From NCBI GenBank assembly GCA_022821965.1, contig JAJECN010000010.1:62001-126000 (forward strand): 64,000 bases of DNA, given 5' to 3'. Within the stretch, counting starts at the first letter, position 1, and each line of letters begins with the position of its first letter. The notes below the pieces were generated by a model, which ran no database searches, was not told the DNA's origin, and was given only the letters and a program-made list of their open reading frames with translations. This DNA is from Candidatus Poribacteria bacterium. GTDB taxonomy: Bacteria; Poribacteria; WGA-4E; WGA-3G. This document shows positions 53,926-62,767 of the stretch, in pieces. A program made the translations under genes and the position numbers.

Positions 53926-54893
53926 GCGGAATCTTTGCCATAAAGTCCGATGTGTCTATAACGTTCGTATCTTTGTTGGATGAGCTGTTGAGGAGTCATT
54001 TGCATCAATTCGGTGAAGTGTTTTCGCACCGCACGTTTGACATTGCGTGCAGAAGCCTCTGCATTTCTATGTGCCCCACCGAGCGGTTCCCGAACAACTT
54101 GGTCAATGATTCCCAATTTAAGCAGATCTGGGGCGGTAGGTTTATAACCTTCGGTTGCCTCTGGTGCGTGTTCGCCTTTGTCCTTCCACACAATACCACT
54201 GCAGGCTTCGGGTGGCGCGACACAGTAGACGGCATACTCCATCATCAAAACACGGTTTCCGACTGCGATTGCCAAAGCCCCCCCACTTCCGCCTTCACCG
54301 ATAATAACGACGAGAATTGGGACACGCATCGTCATCATCTCCGCAAGGTTTTCAGCGATCGCCATCGCCTGTCCATATTCCTCAGAGCGAAGATCGAAAT
54401 GTGCTCCTGGCGTATCAACAAAACAGATTACGGGACGGTTGAACTTATTTGCTAACTGCATCAACCGTCTCGCCTTGCGGTAACCCTCTGGATGTGTGTA
54501 ACCGAAATTCATCTCCTGCCGCTCTTGAAGGTTCGTGCCTTTCTGCTGTGCGAGATAAACGACGGGTTGCTCGTCAAACCATGCGAAGCCCCCGATGAGC
54601 GCGCGGTCGTCGCCGTAGAGTTTATCACTGTGGAGTTCAACAGGTTCATCAAGGAGCGCGTCAATATAGAAGGAGGCTTGTGGACGTTGTGGATGTCTTG
54701 CCAACCGCACTTTATCCCAGCGACTTAAATTTTGGAACGTCTGTTTTGTTAGCGTGTCCGTATTCTGCTTTAGTGCCGCAATACCCTCCGTGAGGTCTAA
54801 CTCAGGATGCGTTTCCGAAAAAGCATTTAATTGGGCGAGATGCCGTTCCAACTCAATAAGTGGTTTCTCAAATTCCAATTCTGTTGTGTTCAT
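53922..54893 (-). CDS. accA: Acetyl-CoA carboxylase carboxyltransferase, alpha subunit
   Basis: This 323-residue subunit transfers the carboxyl group from biotin to acetyl-CoA in fatty acid synthesis. The N-terminal helix LEFEKPLIELERHL and the acyl-CoA site GEGGSGGALAIAVGN are clear, with VDTPGAHFDLRSEEYGQAMA between them. The family-length start is the ATG at 54891-54893; a 35-residue upstream extension is not needed. accD is not in the window, so the beta subunit is encoded elsewhere. Confidence 0.94.
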   Translation of the reverse strand: MNTTELEFEKPLIELERHLAQLNAFSETHPELDLTEGIAALKQNTDTLTKQTFQNLSRWDKVRLARHPQRPQASFYIDALLDEPVELHSDKLYGDDRALIGGFAWFDEQPVVYLAQQKGTNLQERQEMNFGYTHPEGYRKARRLMQLANKFNRPVICFVDTPGAHFDLRSEEYGQAMAIAENLAEMMTMRVPILVVIIGEGGSGGALAIAVGNRVLMMEYAVYCVAPPEACSGIVWKDKGEHAPEATEGYKPTAPDLLKLGIIDQVVREPLGGAHRNAEASARNVKRAVRKHFTELMQMTPQQLIQQRYERYRHIGLYGKDSA

Positions 54894-55152
54894 ATTTTCG
54901 GACCAAACAATATTAAGAAAAATTTTTAGGTTTTGAGGAAGGATGGAAAAAAGGAAAGTTGAAAGAAATGTTGTGTTGACTATCTTCCCAACTTCCATAC
55001 CTCCAATTTTCTAATACATCTGAAAGCCAAAAACGCAAATTTAATATTCAAACTTGCTTATCGATGATAGGGTGTTGTTATTTCATATTATACTCTAAGA
55101 CCTGCCTGAAAATCAAGAGTTAATCAAATCTAAAAATGATCGACAGGTTAAT

Positions 55153-56775
55153 TCAGTGAGTCGCTTTCCGAAGTGCTATCCACGTGCAGATTCCTATCCC
55201 AATAAGGACGAAGGCGAACGGTAAACCGGATATAAGCGTGGCAGCCTGCAGCGACCGGAGCCCACCACCGAGCAAAAGTGCAATTGCAACTAACCCCTCG
55301 GCAGTACACCAAAACACACGTTGCGCTGCTGGCGCGTCCATCTTGCCGCCAGCGGTGATCGTGTCAACAACCAGTGAACCAGAATCCGACGTTGTGACGA
55401 AAAAGGTGATGAGCAAAACAATGCTGACGAATGAAGTAAGCTGCGTCAACGGCAATTCCTCAAACATTTTGAAGAGGGCAACCTCATACGCCCCTGTCTC
55501 AACACTCTCCATCACACCGGTATAGCCATCAACGAGGAACTGGTGGATGGCAGTTCCTCCAAAAGTACTGAAGCACAAGAGCGTAATCAGCATTGGCAGA
55601 AGTAGTACACAGAACAGGAATTCGCGAACCGTGCGTCCCTTTGAAATACGGGCGATGAAAGTTCCAACGAACGGTACCCAGGTAATCCACCATGCCATGT
55701 GGAATGCAGACCAGTCATGTATGAAGTAGGAGTCCGTGCGCCCCACCCAGTTGCTGAGCGGTACAATTTTAACGACATAGGTGCCAAGTGCCCTAAAAAA
55801 GGTACTGAAAATCACGCCAGTCGGCCCGGCGACGATGACGAATGAGAATAGGACGACCATGATCCAGATGTTAACTTGGCTCAGCCGTTTGATACCGACA
55901 TCAATCCCACTGAGCACCGAAGCCGTAGCGATGACGGTAATCAACACGATTATCGTCACTTCGGTAGTACTGGTTGCGGGAATGTTGAACAAGTAGTTAA
56001 GCCCTGCTGCCACTTGCTTCGAGCCCAGCCCCAGCGAAGGCGCGAGCCCGAACAAGGTCGCTAATACAGCGAGCGTATCAACAACGTGGCCGGGCCATCC
56101 CCATACACGCTCTCCGAGAAGAGGATAGAACGCTGAGCGCAGCGCGAGCGGCAACCCCCGGTTATAGGTAAAAAACGCGAGGGCAAGCCCAACGACAGCG
56201 TAGCCTGTCCAGGCATGGAGGCCCCAATGAAAAGCTACTGCCGCGAAACTTATACTTCGCGCTGCCTTGACATCCGGATGGTTCGGATCGGGCAATAGAT
56301 GCTGCGCATCATAAACCTGTGCAGCATCGTAAACCTTCGTCATGTTGAACGGCGGGGTCTGAAAATGCTGGACCGGCTCTGCTATACCCCAATAGACAAG
56401 CCCGATAGCCAAACCTGCCGAAAAGAGCATGGCTATCCAAGTCAACGTGGAATAATCCGGCACCGCATTCTGCCCGCCAAGGCGCACCTTGCCAAGGGGC
56501 GAAACAATCAGGTACAGGCAAAACAGCACAAGCAGGCTACAAGTAAGGAGGAATACCCAATCTAAACGTGAAGTCATCCACTTCCGGATATCTTCAAAGA
56601 CAACAGTCGCCTTTTCTTGGAAAACAAGTGCCACGAGGACAAAAATGAGGATGGTGAGACTGGAAGTAAGGAATACCGGTGCATTGATATCCAATCCGAA
56701 TATCTGGAGATTATCTTGGCCAATCTGGTGACTCGTGTTTGTCTCAGGTCGCGATTGTTTTTCTTTTTTACTCAT
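55153..56775 (-). CDS. BCCT-family transporter, copy 1 (betaine/choline/carnitine type)
   Basis: This 540-residue inner-membrane protein has about 12 membrane segments. It carries the family signature WITWVPFVGTFIARISKGRT near residue 340. Such carriers import osmoprotectants with Na+ or H+. The second copy lies 118 bp upstream on the same strand, and the two proteins are clearly paralogous throughout. The N-terminus is acidic and lacks the long regulatory tails of some osmosensing members. Substrate is unknown. Confidence 0.9.
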   Translation of the reverse strand: MSKKEKQSRPETNTSHQIGQDNLQIFGLDINAPVFLTSSLTILIFVLVALVFQEKATVVFEDIRKWMTSRLDWVFLLTCSLLVLFCLYLIVSPLGKVRLGGQNAVPDYSTLTWIAMLFSAGLAIGLVYWGIAEPVQHFQTPPFNMTKVYDAAQVYDAQHLLPDPNHPDVKAARSISFAAVAFHWGLHAWTGYAVVGLALAFFTYNRGLPLALRSAFYPLLGERVWGWPGHVVDTLAVLATLFGLAPSLGLGSKQVAAGLNYLFNIPATSTTEVTIIVLITVIATASVLSGIDVGIKRLSQVNIWIMVVLFSFVIVAGPTGVIFSTFFRALGTYVVKIVPLSNWVGRTDSYFIHDWSAFHMAWWITWVPFVGTFIARISKGRTVREFLFCVLLLPMLITLLCFSTFGGTAIHQFLVDGYTGVMESVETGAYEVALFKMFEELPLTQLTSFVSIVLLITFFVTTSDSGSLVVDTITAGGKMDAPAAQRVFWCTAEGLVAIALLLGGGLRSLQAATLISGLPFAFVLIGIGICTWIALRKATH

Positions 56776-56849
56776 ATCCTATTATTTGTCTCGGATAGAA
56801 GAATAGGTTGACGGCACCCAGCATGTGCCTACTACCGTAGGCGAATAAG

Positions 56850-56873
56850 GGCGGATATTTCCATATCCGCCCA
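56850..56873. terminator. Perfect hairpin GGGCGGATAT-TTCC-ATATCCGCCC
   Basis: A 10-bp perfect stem with a 4-base loop lies 20 bp past the stop of BCCT copy 2. It suits an intrinsic terminator between the two transporter genes, though the T-run is short. A second small hairpin, GCCTAC-TACC-GTAGGC, lies beside it at about 56828-56843. Confidence 0.55.
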
Positions 56874-56893
56874 CCTAATATTCTCACAGCAAA

Positions 56894-58516
56894 TTAGCCT
56901 GATTGACGCAGTTCTTTACGCAGTCCGATCCAAACACAGACTCCCATGCCTAATAGCACAATCGCGAAGGGGAAGCCCGTCGCGAGAGAAGCAGCTTGTA
57001 ATGCCTTTAGCCCTCCGCCAAGTAAAAGTGCGATAGCGACTAAGCCTTCCGCAGTACACCAAAACACACGTTGCGGTACCGGTGCGTCAACCTTGCCACC
57101 GGCTGCGATGATGTCAATAATCAAAGAACCGGAGTCCGACGAAGTAACGAAAAAGATGATTGTTAACGTCATAGCGACGCAGGAGAGCAGCATTGTCCAC
57201 GGAAGACCTTCAAACATTTTGAATAGGGCAAGTTCGTAAGTATATGTCTCAACGTTTTCGGTTACGCCCGTGTAACCATCAGTGAGGAACTGATGAATAG
57301 CAGTGCCACCAAAGGCACTAAACCAAATTAGACATAGTATGGTAGGTAGAAGCAGGACAAAGATTACGAATTCGCGAACTGTGCGTCCTTTTGAAATGCG
57401 AGCAATGAAGGTACCGATGAACGGTGCCCAAGCGATCCACCATGCCCAGTAGAACGTCGTCCAATCGTGAAAGAAGCCAGTGTCTTCACGCCCAATCCAG
57501 TTACTGAGCGGCACAATCTTCATGATATAGGTGCCAATCCCAGTGAAGAAACTGCGGAAAATGTAAAGTGTCGGCCCGAGAAGGATAATAGCCGCCAGCA
57601 ATAAAAAGGCGAGAATTATATTGAACTGACTGAGGCGTTTGATACCGACATTAATACCCGTCATCACCGAGATCAACGCGATGGCTGTAATCAAGACAAT
57701 CAGGAGAACCATGGTGACGGAGTTCGCTGGTATTCCAAATAGATGGTTGAGACCGGAGGTCACCTGTTGTACGCCTAAGCCGAGCGAGGTCGCGAGTCCA
57801 AAAATACCTGCGAATATGGCGAAGGTGTCAATGATGTGTCCGGGCCATCCCCAGATCCGGTCACCGAATATCGGATAGAAAGCAGATCGGATAAGGAGTG
57901 GTAAACCTCGGTTGTAAGCGAAAAACGCGAGGGCGAGTCCAACAACCCCGTAGATCGCCCACCCTTGTAAACCCCAGTGGAAGACCGTCGTCGCTATACC
58001 CAAGGAAGCCGCCGCTTGAACCTTGGGATCCCCAGCGTCGGGAACATTTTCAGCGTTGTAGACCGTCTCTGGATCGTAAACCGTTTCTGTCTCCAGCGGC
58101 GAATAACTACCCCCCTGAAAATAGGTAACCGGTTCCGAGACACCAAAGAAGAGAAGCCCAATCCCCACGCCTGCGGCAAAAAGCATAGCAAGCCAAGTTA
58201 AGTAGGAATATTCAGGCTTTGCATCTGCACCGCCGAGACGGATCTTACCGAGTGGCGAAAATGCGACGACCAGACAAAAGAGAAAAACGAGGTTAGCCGT
58301 AATCATGAACAGCCAATCAAGATTCGTGGTGAGCCAGACGCGGAGATCACCAAAGAGTTTTGTTGCCCCTTCTTGGAAAATGAGGGAACCGACGATAAAA
58401 ACGACAATTGCGATACTGGAAATAACGAATACAGGTGTGAGGTAAATATCCAAACCGAATAACTTCTTATATTCCCTTTCCTGCATATACTGGGGTTGTT
58501 TTCCTTCTTCGTGCAT
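56894..58516 (-). CDS. BCCT-family transporter, copy 2
   Basis: This 540-residue transporter, with about 12 membrane segments, carries the signature WIAWAPFIGTFIARISKGRT. The ATG at 58514-58516 has AAGGAG ten bases upstream; the 15-residue longer frame is unsupported. It is a paralogue of copy 1, differing mainly in the loop after the third membrane segment (SPLETETVYDPETVYNAENV). A porin gene follows upstream on the same strand, so import may run porin then BCCT. Substrate is unknown. Confidence 0.9.
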   Translation of the reverse strand: MHEEGKQPQYMQEREYKKLFGLDIYLTPVFVISSIAIVVFIVGSLIFQEGATKLFGDLRVWLTTNLDWLFMITANLVFLFCLVVAFSPLGKIRLGGADAKPEYSYLTWLAMLFAAGVGIGLLFFGVSEPVTYFQGGSYSPLETETVYDPETVYNAENVPDAGDPKVQAAASLGIATTVFHWGLQGWAIYGVVGLALAFFAYNRGLPLLIRSAFYPIFGDRIWGWPGHIIDTFAIFAGIFGLATSLGLGVQQVTSGLNHLFGIPANSVTMVLLIVLITAIALISVMTGINVGIKRLSQFNIILAFLLLAAIILLGPTLYIFRSFFTGIGTYIMKIVPLSNWIGREDTGFFHDWTTFYWAWWIAWAPFIGTFIARISKGRTVREFVIFVLLLPTILCLIWFSAFGGTAIHQFLTDGYTGVTENVETYTYELALFKMFEGLPWTMLLSCVAMTLTIIFFVTSSDSGSLIIDIIAAGGKVDAPVPQRVFWCTAEGLVAIALLLGGGLKALQAASLATGFPFAIVLLGMGVCVWIGLRKELRQSG

Positions 58517-58623
58517 TTTCAAAATTCTCCTTATTATTAGAGTTGATTTGGCGGTTTTCAACCGCGCACGGAACGAAGGACGCGCTTACACAGCGCGCCT
58601 CCGGTGGAAGGTAGCGTAGCCGA

Positions 58624-59904
58624 TTAGAAATAATAACCGAAGTTAAAGTTAAGGCGCCAATGCAGTCTGTTGTTTCCGTTAGCACCGACGTGATTCACCC
58701 CTGTAAGGATATTCCCGTAGTCATCTCCGGTGTTACCTACAAAGAAATTGCCGTCGGAGAGTGCGAAATCACTATACACATACAGTGTTTCCAAGACTGT
58801 CCAACTCGCGCCAAGCGTCACGAGCATACTGGGGTTGTAGTCATCTACGGTTTTGAGGATAGTGCTCCATTCCGCATAAGGTGTAACGCTGTCAACCCAT
58901 GAGATACTTGAGGTATCTATACCACCGTAACGCAGAGAGAGTGCAGGTATTAACCCTTTGGATGCGATGGGCCAAGCGAAATCATAAGCCCCCATCGGAA
59001 TTAGGTCACCAGTGCCCCAGGGAGTTTTGTCAGTGATATTATGGGCATAATAGGAGAATTGCGAATAGAGCGTAAAGTCCGAGAACGAGTTTTTCGCGTG
59101 TGCGGAAACGGCGTAGTGGTTACCACTATCATCGTTCCCCACATTTGTCCCTTTCAGCAACCCGTATTGTAGCGATACACCGACATCAGCGATGTTCTCA
59201 AGTGCGTAGATGGCTCGGAGGTTAACTTGATGCTGCTCATCAAACCCATTTTCACCAGCACCCCACTCGACGTTTCCTTTGGCATCGGCTTTTTCTTCCC
59301 ATTTGACAACATCATAACTGTATCTTGAACTCGCTAAACTGCCATACTTTACCAGTTGAGGGTCGGCCAGAGGATAGTAGCCGACATCAAGCGTCAGTTT
59401 ACCAAAGGTGTCATTCCACCTGATCCCTAAATCCATGTCGTCAGCGAGTCCGACGTAAAAATGCTGGTCAAAAAACCAGCTCGTAGAAACGCCGTAGGCG
59501 GTTGGGCCGAAGGGCACCCGCACAATACCCGCTTTAACTGTGCTGGAATCACTAAGTTTATACCCTAACCATGCGGTGTGTATCATGCTGTAGCCATCAT
59601 ACCATCGGTATTCAAGTCTACTGATGATGTTGTTATAGTCAAAGTCGGCATTGAGACGGAATATCTCAAGGTCAACATCGCCGATCTTTTCACCTCGTGG
59701 ATGTGGGTTATCCTCATCACCGTAGGTACCGTAGGCGTAGTTTACGCGCATCGCCCCACCGACTTTAATGGGGCTTTTCTTAGGTGCCGCAGCCTCAACT
59801 GCTTCTGCTGCCTCTTCGGTTGTATCAGCCGCCATCGCGAACGGAGAAACGATTAGCAAAAATGTGATGCCGAAACTGAATATGAAACTTATCTGTTTAT
59901 ACAC
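58624..59904 (-). CDS. Outer-membrane porin-like protein
   Basis: This 426-residue protein starts with GTG and has a signal peptide ending PFAMAA. The chain is rich in alternating aromatic beta strands (VDLEIFRLNADFDYNNIISR, AWLGYKLSDSSTVKAGIVRV) and ends in NFGYYF, the terminal Phe of outer-membrane barrels. Resemblance is to carbohydrate- or phosphate-selective porins by eye. AAGGGAG precedes the GTG. It is encoded next to two BCCT transporters and may serve uptake of the same solutes; this is inference. Confidence 0.78.
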   Translation of the reverse strand: MYKQISFIFSFGITFLLIVSPFAMAADTTEEAAEAVEAAAPKKSPIKVGGAMRVNYAYGTYGDEDNPHPRGEKIGDVDLEIFRLNADFDYNNIISRLEYRWYDGYSMIHTAWLGYKLSDSSTVKAGIVRVPFGPTAYGVSTSWFFDQHFYVGLADDMDLGIRWNDTFGKLTLDVGYYPLADPQLVKYGSLASSRYSYDVVKWEEKADAKGNVEWGAGENGFDEQHQVNLRAIYALENIADVGVSLQYGLLKGTNVGNDDSGNHYAVSAHAKNSFSDFTLYSQFSYYAHNITDKTPWGTGDLIPMGAYDFAWPIASKGLIPALSLRYGGIDTSSISWVDSVTPYAEWSTILKTVDDYNPSMLVTLGASWTVLETLYVYSDFALSDGNFFVGNTGDDYGNILTGVNHVGANGNNRLHWRLNFNFGYYF

Positions 59905-59943
59905 CAGCTTTTCTCCCTTAGGTAAGTAATAATGTGAGTTAAG

Positions 59944-60035
59944 TTAGGACTTACGCAATTCCCTGGTAGGTGTGGTTTCCTAACCGCACTTATCGCGTCG
60001 TCATAGGCATAATTCCCCGATTTTGCGTAAATCCT
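59944..60035. repeat. Inverted-repeat element TTAGGACTTACGCA...TGCGTAAATCCT
   Basis: TTAGGACTTACGCAA (59944-59958) faces TTGCGTAAATCCTGT (60023-60037), 12 of the first 15 positions complementary. The interior contains GGTAGGTGTGGTTTCCTAACC, similar to the outer arms of the palindromic element at 48.3 kb. It is a probable MITE or transposon-end remnant of about 92 bp. Confidence 0.65.
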
Positions 60036-60134
60036 GTTATAGCGTGAGTTTAATATAAGATGCCAGATGCGGAAAGGTTTCAAAAAATTCTGTGGCAAAC
60101 TTATGTTGGAAAAATACCCGTTATCATAACTCTT

Positions 60135-60178
60135 CCGATTCTAAAACCCCTACATTCATGTTGGGGATACAGAATCGG
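60135..60178. repeat. Nested hairpin CCGATTCT...AGAATCGG
   Basis: Outer 8-bp arms (60135-60142 and 60171-60178) enclose CCCCTACAT-TC-ATGTTGGGG. It lies just past the stop of the 88-residue minus-strand gene. It could be a terminator, or an IS200/IS605 end, as the inner part resembles the hairpin at 63,367. Confidence 0.5.
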
Positions 60179-60213
60179 CTAAAATGTTTCAACTCAGAAC
60201 AAAACGAACAGAA

Positions 60214-60480
60214 CTACGATTTTCCCTCGTAATCATGTTCCTCTTCCTCGTCGAGTCTGTATTTGTGCGATTGGCAAAACAAAGTAATAGCCGTAAACAT
60301 TTCCCTAATCATCGGTCTACGCAATAAGAAAAAATCTAACATGCTTTCGATTTTTCCAAGGACAGTCCAAGCACGAAAACATAAAGCAAACACAAAGCCC
60401 ATTAATACAAGGGCTACAAAATATGCTAAGAATTGGAGAATGGGCGTGAAGTCCTCGAAGAATTCAAAAATTGGATTCAC
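60214..60480 (-). CDS. Small membrane protein of unknown function
   Basis: This 88-residue protein starts with GTG after an AGGGGGG Shine-Dalgarno. One long hydrophobic stretch (PILQFLAYFVALVLMGFVF, residues 13-31) suggests a single membrane span with a cytoplasmic acidic tail (DEEEEHDYEG). No family is recognised. It lies 59 bp downstream of the 125-residue gene on the same strand. Confidence 0.5.
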   Translation of the reverse strand: MNPIFEFFEDFTPILQFLAYFVALVLMGFVFALCFRAWTVLGKIESMLDFFLLRRPMIREMFTAITLFCQSHKYRLDEEEEHDYEGKS

Positions 60481-60539
60481 ATAAATTACCCCCCTTTAAT
60501 TCTGTTGTTTGGGTGTCCTGCGACTAAAATCGACTATGG

Positions 60540-60917
60540 CTAACGTATCGGATTAGAATTGTTTTCTTTGATTAATTCTCGTATTTCGCTTTTAAATGTT
60601 TCAATTTGCCTAACAGCATCTTCGGCTTTCTTAATATCTTGCCTGTCTTTGTGCGAATACCATGCAATAAGTGATATAGGAATTGCAAGTCCTGCACCTA
60701 TAAATGCCATTAATACTATAAATAAAGTAAAATTTGAATCTGTTCGACTTTCTAAATTTTTAGTAGACTCTTTAAGTGTAGCAATATCTTTCTTGATAGG
60801 TTCAACAGCATCTTTAACAATAAGTTTTATTTTGTCTAAATCCGCATCAGATAATTCCGAATGGATAGGCAATGAAATCGCACAGAATAAAAAACAAGAA
60901 ATCAGAAATAATCTCAT
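60540..60917 (-). CDS. Signal-peptide, coiled-coil and single-span membrane protein
   Basis: This protein has a signal sequence (MRLFLISCFLFCAISLPIHS). A helical, coiled-coil region with LKESTKNLESRTDSN follows, then one membrane span (FIVLMAFIGAGLAIPISLIA) and a charged tail. The ATG at 60915-60917 is chosen because GGAG lies six bases upstream; the longer frame starts at TTG. The length is 125 residues. The layout suggests a small periplasm-facing membrane protein, but no family is recognised. Confidence 0.55.
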   Translation of the reverse strand: MRLFLISCFLFCAISLPIHSELSDADLDKIKLIVKDAVEPIKKDIATLKESTKNLESRTDSNFTLFIVLMAFIGAGLAIPISLIAWYSHKDRQDIKKAEDAVRQIETFKSEIRELIKENNSNPIR

Positions 60918-60983
60918 AATTAACTCCAATTCTAAAAAAGTATTATATTAATAATATAACATTTTTTAAGATAACGCTATAGA

Positions 60984-61019
60984 AACCCGCGAGTGCTACT
61001 GTGGGCTTTCTTTTTTTAA
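60984..61019 (+). terminator. Probable intrinsic terminator
   Basis: An imperfect CCCGC/GTGGG hairpin is followed by CTTTCTTTTTTT on the plus strand, 29 bp before the plus-strand promoter at 61,048. No plus-strand gene is evident upstream of it, so it may insulate the next promoter or end an unseen small RNA. Confidence 0.5.
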
Positions 61020-61047
61020 TTTAGATGAAAAATCAATCAATTTTTTC

Positions 61048-61076
61048 TTGACTTACATTTTGCATAATGCTATAAT
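61048..61076 (+). promoter_or_regulatory. Strong predicted promoter upstream of the 61.3-kb lipoprotein
   Basis: TTGACT (61048-61053) and a perfect TATAAT (61071-61076) are 17 bp apart. The predicted start of transcription is about 61,083, giving a leader near 208 nt. Confidence 0.8.
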
Positions 61077-61082
61077 ATATTT

Positions 61083-61290
61083 TGAAGTGAGCAGGCAAAG
61101 GCTGCAACCTTTACCTGCTCTGTAAAATTAGACAGCTTTGATCTTGGCTATAACAGGATAATTCTGCCTAAGTTTGCCGGAGGGTGGTTTCACCCTCCAC
61201 TATCCATTTTAATTTTAGCAGAATAATGTTTTTTGTGTCAAGTGAAAAAATGTCTAATCAGTTTAATTCTCTAAATATGGAGATGAAATA
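61083..61290 (+). ncRNA. Structured 5' leader (candidate regulatory RNA)
   Basis: Four nested or serial pairings are visible. GAGCAGG-C-AAAGG pairs with CCTTT-A-CCTGCTC at 61089-61120. ATTAGACA (61127-61134) pairs with TGTCTAAT (61251-61258), enclosing ATTCTGC/GCAGAAT (61161-61167 and 61218-61224) and the hairpin GGAGGGTG/CACCCTCC (61179-61198). The closed domain ends 19 bp before the GGAG of the gene. No known riboswitch family was recognised. Confidence 0.5.
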
Positions 61291-61956
61291 ATGATTAGAA
61301 TATTGTTGACAACAACTACAATTGCAGTTTTTGCTGTTTTTTTCGCATGCAACGGAGAATCTCCCCTTACAGAAAATGAACAAACTGATTCTTTTGCGTC
61401 CGCACCTCAACTTGGTGAACAACAAGCACAACAAGATGATTTTAATTTACTTCGCGAGATTGAAATTAAGGAGATCAAGCATGACTTCGCTATAGGGAGA
61501 CTTGAAGTAAAAAATCTAATTAGTGGTAGAGGCGTGATAAAAGAGGATGAAAGAATACTAAATTGGCATCTCCAAGATGTAGAATGCAATTCTCACCTTG
61601 CTGATGTTGAATCTGTAGCTCTTTTTCTTGGCTCAGAACAGGCAAATGAAAGAGACTCTGATATATGCGCCGTATGGGGAATTCATCAAGTAATGTTTTT
61701 GCGCTTAGAAGTATTTAATGAAGGCAGTGTATATCTTAAGACTCCTTCTGCAAGGTATAAACTCGTCGATGAGCAACAAGAATTGATCAACTTAGATATA
61801 TTTCCTGCCGATAAACTGGAGGCAGGCGATTTAGTGTGGATTTTCCGTGTCGATAAACAAAGAACAGAAAGAAGTGTTGCTCACATTCAATATGTCCTTT
61901 ACTGGAATGAAACGCAACAATGGCAGTTTGCCGAATTTAAAGAGGTGAAGCCATGA
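61291..61956 (+). CDS. Putative lipoprotein of unknown function
   Basis: This 221-residue protein has lipobox FFAC near residue 20 and an acidic, Gln-rich linker. A beta-rich domain follows (IKHDFAIGRLEVKNLISGRG, then VMFLRLEVFNEGSVYLKTPS, similar in pattern to extracellular DUF4352/telomeric-repeat-binding-type folds). No family is certain. GGAG precedes the ATG by eight bases. It overlaps the next gene by ATGA, so they are coupled. A structured leader and a strong promoter precede it. Confidence 0.6.
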   Translation: MIRILLTTTTIAVFAVFFACNGESPLTENEQTDSFASAPQLGEQQAQQDDFNLLREIEIKEIKHDFAIGRLEVKNLISGRGVIKEDERILNWHLQDVECNSHLADVESVALFLGSEQANERDSDICAVWGIHQVMFLRLEVFNEGSVYLKTPSARYKLVDEQQELINLDIFPADKLEAGDLVWIFRVDKQRTERSVAHIQYVLYWNETQQWQFAEFKEVKP

Positions 61957-62297
61957 ACGATCTAACTACAAGGCTTTCGTTTCCAGATGATACATATATC
62001 GTAATTCTGCTTGTCCGTATCCGCTGGTGGTTTGGAAGGCGAAGCACAGACTCATTGTCCAAAGTGCTTGATATAAGTCCCGTTAAGATAAGTGAAATAA
62101 CCCGTTCATCTGAATATCTTGATGAACTTAGATATTTAATGCGAACCGTCCGCAACCGAGATGAGATCGCAGAATGGATCGAAACCTACCCTGATATGGA
62201 AAACAAATTTTCTAAGCGAATGGGTATTGATGTGGAGACCGCACGACAATTGATCCTTGAACTCGTTGCTGAACTGGAAGGCGATGATGAACAGTAA
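61953..62297 (+). CDS. Unrecognised small protein coupled to the lipoprotein gene
   Basis: This 114-residue, mainly helical, charged protein (RLSFPDDTYIVILLVRIRWW, then SKVLDISPVKISEITRSSEY) matches no family I know. It overlaps the lipoprotein stop by ATGA, so both are made from one message. There is no signal peptide, so it may be cytoplasmic, an odd partner for a lipoprotein. A phage-type small protein is possible. Confidence 0.5.
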   Translation: MNDLTTRLSFPDDTYIVILLVRIRWWFGRRSTDSLSKVLDISPVKISEITRSSEYLDELRYLMRTVRNRDEIAEWIETYPDMENKFSKRMGIDVETARQLILELVAELEGDDEQ

Positions 62298-62305
62298 TAT
62301 TTAAC

Positions 62306-62334
62306 TTGACAACCACGAGAAAATGTGATATATT
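62306..62334 (+). promoter_or_regulatory. Strong predicted promoter of the TPR gene remnant
   Basis: TTGACA (62306-62311) and TATATT (62329-62334) are 17 bp apart, a near-consensus match, about 105 bp upstream of the next start codon. Confidence 0.75.
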
Positions 62335-62360
62335 AACAAGTAGGTTGCCAGCCGAAAAAA

Positions 62361-62402
62361 GAAACGCCGGGGGACAAAAGTTATCAATCTTCCCGGTGTT
62401 TC
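62361..62402 (+). promoter_or_regulatory. Leader hairpin GAAACGCCGGG/CCCGGTGTTTC
   Basis: An 11-bp stem including one G-T pair with about 20 bases between arms lies between the promoter and the start codon. It could modulate transcription or translation; there is no T-run after it, which argues against a simple terminator. Confidence 0.45.
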
Positions 62403-62440
62403 TAACTATCTAAATTTTTACTCGAAGGAGAAGATTAATT

Positions 62441-62767
62441 ATGAGCGAAAATAAAACTGCACTTATTACTCAACTTAGTGAAAGTTATATCCGTGTTGGA
62501 GGAACTGATAGATACGCAATGAGCAACAATGAAGGTGTTGCTTCAGCAAAACAAAATAATTTTTCCTCTGCACTTAAAAGTTTTGATGAAGCAATACGCC
62601 AAGACCCTGACTCAAAAGAGGCATACTACAATAGAGGGATTGCGAAAATCCAATCAGGATTTTTCGACATCGTCGGATCGTTCGACCTTTCCGAAGATTC
62701 TTTGGTAAGTGATGATGGCTTTGATAAGCTCCGCTACCTTGCAAAGATTCTCAACACTTTCCTCTGA
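62441..62767 (+). pseudogene. TPR-repeat protein gene, broken after the first repeat
   Basis: The first part reads as a TPR unit (AKQNNFSSALKSFDEAIRQD, then SKEAYYNRGIAKIQSG, residues 35-73), preceded by GAAGGAG. From about 62,655 the frame continues without TPR character (FFDIVGSFDLSEDSLVSDDG). This stretch is exactly antisense to a minus-strand small ORF. A normal TPR protein would continue with further repeats, so a rearrangement near 62,655 probably truncated it. The 108-codon frame is open, so a fused product could still be made. Confidence 0.55.
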
